Assembly: GCA_022494885.1 (NCBI GenBank)
Contig: JAGVSM010002366.1
Span: forward strand, 112,732 to 176,731
Source: Micrasema longulum
Lineage: Eukaryota; Arthropoda; Insecta; Trichoptera; Brachycentridae
DNA: 64,000 bases
Reading direction: 5' to 3'
The notes below the pieces were generated by a model. The model ran no database searches. It was not told where the DNA came from and worked only from the letters and a program-made list of their open reading frames with translations. This document shows, one piece after another, positions 55,155 through 64,000 of this stretch. Position 1 is the first letter of the stretch, and every line of letters starts with the position of its first letter. The position numbers and the translations under genes are program-made.

Positions 55155-55625
55155 CTTAGGTATATTATCGAATCGGTATTTTACGAGGTTTACAAAAGAA
55201 CGAAAATAAAGCTTAACATTTTTTTAAGAAGCTATCAGATACTGTAGAATTTCCGATCGTATGTCTATCGGAAAACAGAAGACACGTGCTTGGCAATTCT
55301 ACAGTATTTAATGGATTCTTAAATAATCAAGCTTATTTTTTACTTATATAAATAAAAGACGAGTGATACTTTAATCCACAAATTTGGAATATTCAGTGAC
55401 CGGTTTCATCGCTTTCGCGACATCTTCGCCATAAAACCGTTCAATGGGTATTCCGAATTTGTAGATTAAAGTATCACTCGTCTTTTATTCATATAATAAA
55501 TTACAATGAACTTCCATCAAGAATTTTCATTTACAAACTTAAATGTTTTATCAAGCTTTGTTTTTGTTTTCCTCCAAACCTCGTAAAATGCAAATTCGAC
55601 AGTATACGTAGGGACCGTCGATTTA
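55155..55625. repeat. Compound nested foldback (three inverted repeats)
   Basis: Outer arms: ttttacgaggttt at about 55180 against aaacctcgtaaaatg at about 55580. Hairpin 1: 55209-55335 (atactgtagaatt pairs with aattctacagtat, extending to aagctt on both sides). Hairpin 2: 55348-55490 (aaaagacgagtgatacttta pairs with its complement taaagtatcactcgtctttt). A solo left arm of hairpin 2 occurs at about 57850-57885, so it is a mobile palindromic MITE. No coding. Confidence 0.85.
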
Positions 55626-55869
55626 AAAAAAGTCTAATCTAATTTGGACAAACTGAAAATAAGGATATAAATAATAAATCTTAAAAGAAAAAAAAAACTT
55701 TAATATATTAAACAATAATGAAAAAGTTAATATTAAATGTAACTACACTAATAAGAATGGCACTTGAACATCCTGCTTCAATGCTGCCACAACCTTGATT
55801 CCCAGCCGTGTTCCACTAACAGGCTGATTATGATGTTTGGCACTTTCTCAAGCCGTTCTGTAAGGCCGG

Positions 55870-56470
55870 CTATTTATTTATTTGACACTTTATATACATA
55901 TACAATATATATACATATAAGGGCAGGCATATTGCCTTAAGGCAATTTATTCCTACCTACCCAAACCGTTCAGTTTGAGAAAATTATAAATACATGGACA
56001 TATTGAATATTTTAATTTTATACAAAAACTAAAAACAAAGATTAACAAAATAAAAAAAAATAAAATAAAAATAACACTACACTATGCAGAGAGGAGAGGG
56101 GATGAGAAAGAAAGAAGAAGGATAAAGGAAAAATTTAAATATTTAGATAGCGACATTTCGATCCTGACTTAAATGTAAATAAAGAAGGGGCGTCTCTAAC
56201 ATTAGTTGGTATATTATTATACAATCGAGCGGCTACTACTGTGAAAATAGAGGCAAGAAAATAAGAGCGATGACAGGGTATTAAAAAAATTCTCTCGTTA
56301 CTAGAACGAAGAGATAGTCCGTGTTGGGAAAGAGGTTGGATGAGCTCTCTTAGATAAACAGGTGAAGTGGGATTATTTAAAATATTGTGAAGAAGTGGTA
56401 GAACGTAAATGTTTATTTTATGCCTGATACTGAGCCGTCTATCTGCGCCATCTATCTGTACCATGCTATC
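55870..56470 (-). pseudogene. LINE C-terminus and 3' UTR
   Basis: The 109-codon frame at 56135-56464 contains RRLSIRHKINIYVLPLLHNI, HGLSLRSSN, FLIPCHRSYF, ARLYNNIPTNVRD and LFTFKSGSK. The late LY/W-N-x-x-P ... F-K pattern is the usual end of CR1/jockey-type ORF2. The 3' UTR to about 55870 includes the palindrome TTGCCTTAAGGCAA and tandem ATTT units. Related to, but distinct from, the plus-strand LINE at 56700-57750. Confidence 0.75.
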
Positions 56471-56699
56471 TGGTGTTGCTAACAGTCCATCCCATTAAGC
56501 AAAGTACCCATAAGGTAGTCTAGCAATAGCAAAAATCCCACTTTCACTGCAACGTTAGGGGTGCTTGTGTAGAGCCCAATAACTATTATTGCAGCCCATT
56601 TTCATGTCTCTAACACTTTTTAGGTTGTTTTAACATTAAAACTCACTGTTGTATTGCTGCGTGTACAGCATCTTAAACAACCCGTTTTTCACTTTCTAG

Positions 56700-57750
56700 G
56701 AGCCTTGATAAAATCTTCGCGCTGCCATGTTATCATATCATCTCTATGCCAATGATTTACAACTATATCTTCATTGCAGACCCGAAAGCACCAACGAAGC
56801 AATAGCATCGATGTCTAATACACTAAATTGTGTGTCAAAATGGACAAATACGTATGGTTTACTTATAAACCCATCTAAAACACAAATTATGTTTGCAGGT
56901 AGTCAAAGATTGCTCAGTAAGCTGGACGTATCTTCACTTAATCCTCTTAATGTCAATGGTACTAATATCCAATACAGGAAATCCGTAAAAAAATCTAGGA
57001 GTACTAATGGATGAACATCTATGCTGGCGAGCTCATTCTAATGAATTAAGCCGCAAAATATTTTTCAGTCTTCACTCACTTAGAAGGTTACAAAAATTCT
57101 TACCTATTAATACTAAATGCACTCTTGTACAAGCATTACTACTACCCATTCTAGATTACGCTGATGTTTCCATGACTGATTTAAGCTGTGAGCAACTCGA
57201 TAAACTTGGACGATTTCAGAATACATGCATAAGGTACATTTTTGGTTTTAGGAAATATGACCACATTTCTGATTATTGTAGGCAATTGAAGATGCTCAAA
57301 ATTAGACAGCGGAGAGACTATCACTCCCTATCACTTCTGTTCAATGTACTTCATAGTCCTTTGTAGAAATTTCAACGCTTTTCAGTTCACGGTTTATCTT
57401 TTCGTTCTAATTCTCAAGGCACTCTCTTAATACCCATCCACAATTCCTCTTTCTTCTCTAACTCATATAGTGTCCATGCGACTTGATTGTGGAATCATCT
57501 CCCATCCACCATCAAAGATGTTACTACATTATCTCTGTTTAAATCACATCCAAAGAAACATCTCCTCTCTCTTTCTTAATCTCTCCTCGTTTGCTCTTTT
57601 TTTTCCTTTTTCTGATTGAGTAACAGTTTTGATTTAAGGTAATTTATAAAAAAATACGTTTATTCATATTTTTATATATCTTTAGCTTTTTAATCTTTAT
57701 TTTCTATTGAATATGTTCTGTAACTTAAATTATGAAAATAAAACTATTAT
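56700..57750 (+). pseudogene. LINE reverse transcriptase end to 3' UTR
   Basis: HLYANDLQLYLH (about 56740; YANDLQLY for YADDLQLY), SKWTNTYGLLINPSKTQIMF (the N/S-P-x-K-T motif), then after a one-base shift near 57000 LMDEHLCWRAHSNELSRK, FFSLHSLRRLQKFLP, LVQALLLPILDYADV, QNTCIRYIFG and LKMLKIRQRRDYHSLSLLF, stop at 57366. Further C-terminal words (HGLSFRSNS, LLIPIHNSSFF, WNHLPSTIKD) follow in 57370-57580 beyond stops. 3' UTR to about 57750. The YADD substitution and stops make it inactive. Confidence 0.85.
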
Positions 57751-57839
57751 TTTATTGGTTGGTTGGAAGAAATTTATATTTGGCAATAAGCTCCGCCAAC
57801 GTACAAATAACATTATGTACAAAAAGTAAAATAAATGAA

Positions 57840-58015
57840 AAAAGAAAAAAAAGACAAGTAATACTTTAATTCACAAGAGAAATTTGAAAATACAAATTCT
57901 TCAAAATAAAGCAATGAGGATTATACTCAAAAGAAATATCTATTCTTATGAAGAAATAATGCACAAAGAAATTGGCTTGCTCACAGTAAAGCAGCAAATT
58001 AAATAAAATGTTGCA
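57840..58015 (+). pseudogene. MITE arm plus LINE fragment
   Basis: 57848-57885 matches the palindromic MITE at 55348. 57890-58000 translates QILQNKAMRIILKRNIYSYE then MHKEIGLLTVKQQIK, the LINE motif after the RT domain (LQ-N-AMRIIL ... LGLLSVKQRI). Short and truncated. Confidence 0.7.
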
Positions 58016-58200
58016 ATTTCCATACAAACATGACATGTCATTGGCTGTTTTAAGTACCCACAACATTTGCCTGGCCTTTTATATACCATTCTATAAAATG
58101 TTCTTCATCTCTGCTGTAATACATTAACATTAACAGCTCCCTAGGGTTTGAATCCAGTCTTTGTAAACAACAATTTGGACAAACTCGAAATATTGATTAT
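58016..58200 (+). repeat. R-family fragment
   Basis: gacatgtcattggctgtttt, then atgttcttcatctctgctg, cattaacagctccctagggt and ttggacaaactcgaaatatt. The last words match the R tail at 62040-62120. Confidence 0.75.
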
Positions 58201-58379
58201 TTTTTTTTGTTTTTTGTTTCTTTTATAATTCAAAGTGTTTTTTTTATCAGGAATTGTAGATTTATGATGACTAAATAGTAAATTGTAAATAAAACGTGGA
58301 AACGTTGTTTTTACTAGATAAAGACAGAAAACAGAAAAATGCGCACTCTAAGAGCATATTACCCTATAGCAGCGTAAAA

Positions 58380-58600
58380 CCATATCTTCAAATAATATTT
58401 CATTTCGATTTTGCCAGAAATCGAACCCGGAACTTCAAATAGGTGAACGCGCACACAACAACATTACGAGTATTTATCTCCACTCAATTTCCCTGTTCAA
58501 AAGTTTTACTTGAGGGCAGCAAACGAGTTGAAAACACTTATCCAGGGTTCTGGTTCTATTTCACACACATAACTGTGTTTTATGTCTGCCCGGAAACAGA
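58380..58600 (-). mobile_element. S2-like SINE 5' region, reverse
   Basis: agaaatcgaacccggaactt is a reversed B-box context, and acaacattacgagt is the reversed head. The outer part, ctggttctatttcacacaca, matches 50485. The 146-codon frame starting here at 58443 is therefore seeded by repeat DNA. Confidence 0.6.
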
Positions 58601-61600
58601 AAATATTATTTCTACAATACGCTGTACAAAATTCGAATATATTTTTATAAAAAAAACACGACACGCTAGATGTTTTGATAATAAAAATTTCGCAAAAATT
58701 ATAAAAGTTTTAGGTTTGACAATGTTTATTCAGTCGAACGGACAACGCTGTTTTGCAGGCGTATCTCATCTGTACGTGCGTATTAAGGTGTTTTTTAATG
58801 GCTCGGAATATTGCGAGCATATCTGGTTAATCCTTATGAATAAAGTCTGTGTGAATGTACACCCTGATGTTCTCCCCGAATGAATACGAAATTATTAGTA
58901 TTAACGTACTCATATGTGGCAAAAACGTCGGGTGCCAAAATCGCAAATCTACTAATTGGAAAAAATATTTATTGAAAACCACACAAAATAAAAATCATTT
59001 ATTAGACCCGGCAGATATGGAATACTTTCTGATTGTGAAATAGAACCCAAATCCTGGACGAGTGTTTTTGACTGTATAGCTTCCATCAAATACATATCCA
59101 GGAAAGAAAATTCAGTGTCAATAAGCCACGTACACTCCTACTCACACCAACAGCAGCACCTGCTCTCAAAATCAATCTCTAACACATATTCACACACACG
59201 AACGAACATCATCGATTTACATTTTATGTATTTATTTGTATATTTTGTTAATTTTATTATCAATTCGTATTGCTGCTGACATTACTAATAAAAATAATTA
59301 TAGCGTATTGTTTATTTTAACCTCTATGTGTACTTTTATGTTGTTTTAAAATAGTATTAAGTGTTGTCATAAGTTGAGCCTGTTGTTTTTAAAATTTAAT
59401 AATGAGCACCAAAAGAAAAACACAATGGTAAAGATCATTAAAAAAAATTGTGATTCAAGATATTATTGTGTTGATATTTACGATGTTAATGTTTATTTTT
59501 TTAATACAAACCTTCAAAATGGAATGTTAAATGAGCATTTCTAAAACCACTTTCAGTTCGCGTTTAATGGTGTAAATAAATCCGTCAAAACTGTTCGTGA
59601 TATTTGAGCAGTGTACGCTGAAGATGTTATGAATGAATGACTTATTTGTTGTAAAATAATTAAGGAAAATACACTATTGATTAATTTGTTGTAATTTTTG
59701 GTTGTATTTTCTTGTTCCCTTCATTTGGAACAAAAAGAACAAGACTTTCATAAAACGAATAAAACTTCCAATGTGATTAATTCAGTTAGTATTTTTTATT
59801 TATTTATTTTATTTTATTTGGGATTTTCACAGCTATTACATAAACAAAATAATTAGAAAAATCTTAACAATACTAAAGCCAATTAAAAAAATCCACTGTA
59901 AATATAATGACACATAATATATAAGAAAAGTTGAAGTTTAGTAATTGTATTTGTGTGACGTTTGTATTCATGTGTATGTGAATGTGTGTATGCGTGAATG
60001 GATAAGAAAGAGGATGCATGTGCGTGTTGGAATGAATGAGGAGAGGGTGCGTGTGTATGGGTGCCGAAGTATGAAAATAATATATTTGCTTAAAACTTGT
60101 AAATTGTATTAAAATGGTACAATAAAGAGCTTAGTAAAAAGTTAGAAACCTTTTTGTTAAAATTCAAATGACGAAATGATATAAATTGTTTTTTTTTTTT
60201 TAAGTATGTTAAATTTCAAAACCGTATTCTGAAAAAAAAGCATTTTATTTTTTAAATTTAACTGATACACATCGAATGAATAATGTGCGACGAGTCCTAT
60301 ACAATACAGTAGGTAACCACAAAATGCAGTAAATACGAAATAATGACAACAATAAAATAAGGTTTGAAAATACGCGAACGTTGATTCAAAACGAACATAC
60401 AAATGCATATTATATGCACCTACGTAATATATAAATAAGAATAACATATAAGTTTAATAGAAATGATTCGGATTATAAAAAATCAGGTGTCACAATTATA
60501 TTTTATCTACTCCTCCAGGGCAATGGTGACGGAATGATGGTTTAAAAAAAAGACGTTACTGTTTATTAAAACTGCAAGTATGAATAACACTAAGTATTCT
60601 TCAACAAACAATTTTTCTAATGATACATTAAAATCCGGATGAAGAAAATTAGGATAGAAAAAATAAAAATATATTTTAATGACATGTGAAATATGTGATT
60701 TACACATTTTTAACACTGCACAGTCCTCTTTAAAACTGGTTTTCCGAGTGGGAAGGACCCTTAATCATTTATTTTTTTAAAATTATGTAGTATGATAAAA
60801 CAAATTTAAAAAGAAACAATAATCATAAGAGGTTATTTTTAAAATTATGATTTTACCTTCTCTCGAGAAAGTTTAAGTCGAGTTGAGTATTATATTGCAG
60901 ATTATAAATCATAGGCCCGGAATAAATATTCCGCAAAACCGTTACCTTTTTACTAACTGCCTGACTAAAAACAGTAATAAAATACAGTCATTAGTACATA
61001 AATGTTTTTTGTTTGTTTTTGTAAATGTTCAATTTGGAGATACGCGATGTTTAGAACGCCCTGATGATGTGTTCCAGGACTAATGAAAATTCACAGTTTT
61101 GATACTCAGCCTGTTTTCTCTTCATCACTGTTATATCCTGAGTGCCTCTGTCGTACAAATGAATGAATAACGAAAATCATGTCTTTAGACACAAAATGTT
61201 CGTGGAACCGTTCATTAATTTGATTTCTAAAGATCGTTAGTTAACCTTAAATTTCAAGAAGTATATTTCTCTTCAAATGTTTTTATTCTTTACATAAAAA
61301 AACATAAGAAAAGTTCTTTATATTTTTTATACTGAATAAGTTCCTAACCACGTCACCAGAAGTTAATATTTGCTTTTTATCCAGTCTTCAAAGGGCAACT
61401 TTAGTTCTTATTCCCCAATGCTCAGACTGTACAGATCAGTCAATTCATCGCACAACTTGGAATTCTTTGGGGTATATTGACATGGCTTATCTCGAAATCT
61501 TATATATTAACAATGTTCTTGAATTACTTGTATATGATTATTTTATTGTCCTTTTTTCTCTTTACGACATAGTTTTTAGTTCAGTTTCATGAACATATTA

Positions 61601-61769
61601 TGTTTCTTCATACAAGTGTTGTTATTGGCTTGGCCGTAATTAATAAATGAGTGAATATATTTGTATATGTATACTGAGTAAACAATTCATTATGTATTTA
61701 TACTTCATATATTGATGGTTTTTGTAGGTATTCCTTGCTAAAACTTTTTAAATAAAATATCTTGATAAA
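58601..61769. other. Long AT-rich stretch, no gene recognised
   Basis: The open frame from 58443 runs on to 58883 (146 codons) with no recognised domain. 59790-60110 has tttatttatttattttatt and a GT-rich segment (about 59950-60060) resembling a reversed LINE 3' UTR. Nothing else is supported. Confidence 0.45.
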
Positions 61770-62210
61770 TTCAAATTTTGTTGATAAATCCACCTGGTCC
61801 ATGTAGACGTAAAGAAATTGAAAATTTTTTCAGGCGTTGCCTAGTATGTAGGTTAAACCCTTTAACTTCACAAACATCAACAGATGAAATAATTAAAGAA
61901 ATAAAGATGTTCGAATAACGACAGAATGATAAATGTTACACAATGTGTAAAGTGGCCACTTAAACCAGCCAATGACAGATCATAAGCCCTGTAAAAGCCT
62001 TGACTTATTTATTACCTTCTCTCTAATGTTCTTCATCTCGGTTGTAATATGTTAATGTTAACAGCTCTCCAGGGAGTTGAATCCAGTCCTTGTCTACAAA
62101 CATTTGGACAAACTAAAAATATTGTTAGAGAGATAAAACATTTTTGTGAAGGGAATGTGGAAGTCTAGGCCCTTACAGGGCTTATGACATGTCATTGGCT
62201 GGTTTTTAAT
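61770..62210. repeat. R family, reverse copy plus forward fragment
   Basis: ttgataaatccacctggtcc, ggcgttgcctagta, the reverse arm (gtgtaaagtggccacttaaa ... ataagccctgt) and the tail (gggagttgaatccagtcctt) to about 62123. A forward fragment, gaagggaatgtggaagtc ... gtcattggctgg, follows at about 62150-62205. Confidence 0.85.
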
Positions 62211-62219
62211 TATTTTTTT

Positions 62220-62860
62220 AAATTCAAATAACAAATATGATTACAATTTTACCAATTAATACAATTTTTACATTAATCAAATACATATATTTACATTAAC
62301 GTTTCCCATTACGTAAAAAAAAAACAAATTCTTCTGAACATAGTGGGGAGTGACGTCTTTTAGTTGTTTATTTATTTTATTAATATTATTAATATTTTTA
62401 GGATAACATATATAAATTACAAAAAAACAGTAATAGGAACTGTGTTTTTAATCAGTTCTACATAAATAAGAATCATAAATTTGACGTTTTACTTCTTTCT
62501 TAAATAAGTTGTATTCCTGACTGTACTTGTTTTTTCTTTGTTCATTTCATTAAATAAAAATATTCCTCTGTAAGTATAATGATGTTGTGCTGTAGTTGTT
62601 TTTAATTTAGGAATTAAGATATTACCACCTGTTCTAGGTCGCGTACTTTGTGACCTAGAAACACTACTATTTATTTCGTCTTTATATATTTGAAGTAAAC
62701 AACTCTTTATATATAACAATTTATTATTTAAAACCTTAATTTTTTTAAATAATTGAACAGTGGAAAAAGAAAATGTTTTTTTAAAAATAACTTTAATAAT
62801 TAATTTTTGTATGTTTTCGACCGGTAAAATATTCGTTTTAAAGGCACCATCCCATCCGAT
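62220..62860 (-). pseudogene. LINE C-terminus and 3' part
   Basis: The 76-codon frame at 62489-62719 includes RPRTGGNILIPKLKTTTAQH then YRGIFLFNEMNKE. This is the CR1/L2-like ending T-R-x-x-G-N-x-x-x-P-x-x-K-T-x-x-x-Q ... G-x-x-L-F/W-N-x-x-P. Upstream minus-strand words (LLYIKSCLLQIYK) fit the preceding segment. AT-rich and frameshifted. Confidence 0.7.
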
Positions 62861-62864
62861 TATT

Positions 62865-63140
62865 CAAGTGTTTAAGTGGTTTAAGTGGCTATTTTACACA
62901 CTGTGTAATATTTGCCATTCTGCCTTTGTTTGAAAATCCACATTTCCTCAACTATTTCATCTATTGACTTTCGTGTAGTAAAATAGCTTTTTATAGTGAA
63001 ATATTTTTTTTTGTTTTTTTACCAAGATCATAACTTATTTGGTTTTATCAAGAAATATTTAAATCTAAATAACTCCCTAGGGAGGAAATCCAGCCAGTCT
63101 GCAAACATTTTGGACAAATTTGGACGTACTCAAAACATTG
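62865..63140 (+). repeat. R-family copy
   Basis: ggtttaagtggctattttac, cacactgtgtaatatttgcc, then atttcctcaactatttcatc and, after a gap, taactccctagggaggaaat, ccagccagtctgcaaacatt to cgtactcaaaacattg. Confidence 0.85.
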
Positions 63141-64000
63141 TTAAAATTATTTTTTTGGTTTATTTGACCAATAAGCGCTTTCACCTATGTAGTAAAGTTA
63201 TACTATTGTAAAACATTTAAACTATTGTATTTTTAACGAGTTTTTGGGAGTAAAGAACGGCAGGTACTAATTAAACAAGTACTTTTCTATGTTAAATGGA
63301 AATATTTACCTAGTGATCCTAAAATAATTCATAAATATATGGTCTCGTTCGAAAAATTCGGTATTGATAAATATATTGTAAAAATATTCAATAAATCTTT
63401 ATTTAATATTTCTAGCAATGTATTGTTTTGGAATTAAGTATTTTTTCGTGACGAGCATCCCTTCTTTTATTTTTTTTATCAATGAAATTATCATACATTG
63501 AGCTTCAATCTTAGAATTTTATTATTCAATCATTTACACCAAACAATGTTTAATGACATTAACGGATAAATTGTAAGAAAAAAGTAAGATAAGACAACTA
63601 TATTTGCCCTATATTTGGTAAAATAAACCAAAGTAGGGAAGAAAATGCCGAACACTTCTCTAGTGGAACGGAAGGCCTGTTGACTACTGCCAACAGGCCG
63701 GCTTCTCCTGAAGAGTTTTGAGTGGTTTCCTCTCCACATAAGCAAATGCTGAGAAGTTCCTGATTGGCCCACATTAGTATATCCCTCCTGATCCCAACAG
63801 TTTAGATAAATTTAAAGAAATTTAATTGCCGAAAAATCCACTTTTGAAATATAAACTTTGTTTATTATAAGCAACTCCTATATAAAAAAAAAATTAAAAA
63901 AAACTATATTTGCCCATTTTGTAAAAAAAGATAACAATTACTTAATATAAAACTTGTATTTGCAGTAAAACGGCCTTAACTTGAATATTTTATTTAGAAA
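63141..64000. other. AT-rich end of window
   Basis: A less AT-rich patch at 63640-63790 contains the hairpin ggcctgttg/caacaggcc (about 63674-63699) and an 80-codon minus frame (63530-63772). Neither is recognised. Confidence 0.4.

Noticed and set aside
58443..59043. Host gene of 146 plus 62 codons
   Set aside because: The first frame begins inside SINE-like repeat DNA, and no domain, splice pattern or start context supports a gene.

Overview
The window looks like insect genomic DNA. It is strongly AT-rich, packed with decayed transposable elements, and has no compact or operon-like coding. Clues to an arthropod are a BEL/Pao LTR retrotransposon, a Penelope-like element with a GIY-YIG domain, many jockey/CR1/RTE-like LINE remnants, tRNA-derived SINEs, a pogo-like DNA transposon and a short (TTAGG)n tract, the telomeric repeat of many insects. 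I could not name the order or species. I found no convincing single-copy host gene; every recognisable coding stretch belongs to a mobile element.

Layout. 0-8 kb: LINE remnants, two tRNA-derived SINEs, a foldback carrying hammerhead-like boxes, copies of an abundant palindromic repeat (called R here) and a cluster of four copies of a 36-nt motif with fixed internal spacing. 8-19 kb: AT-rich sequence with at least five decayed LINE 3' ends. 19-21 kb: a probable Ty3-like LTR end with a Trp-type primer site, then a complete 1.16-kb pogo-like element with TA target duplication. 22-28.5 kb: LINE fragments and a decayed satellite with a homogeneous 118-bp core. 28.5-29.5 kb: a GC-rich 100/103-bp minisatellite island with a TATA-containing flank. 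31.9-32.5 kb: an almost complete R palindrome with a 14-bp target duplication.

32.8-50.5 kb is the centrepiece. A BEL/Pao retrotransposon on the minus strand (LTRs 32882-33557 and 49512-50187, target duplication CTCAT) sits inside an older SINE. Its reverse transcriptase is split by a 10.6-kb insertion (36471-47045) bounded by inverted repeats. That insertion carries fossils: a Tigger transposase remnant, a telomere-repeat tract, R repeats, a SINE and two head-to-head Penelope copies. The LTRs differ at about 9 of 676 positions, so the BEL copy is fairly young, yet the insert contains much older debris. This suggests the debris moved as one block.

50.5-64 kb: AT-rich sequence with a hAT-like nonautonomous element, a compound nested foldback at 55.2-55.6 kb, LINE C-termini on both strands and further R repeats. 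The elements do not form a pathway. Their nesting gives a relative history: SINE, then BEL, then the TIR-bounded block.
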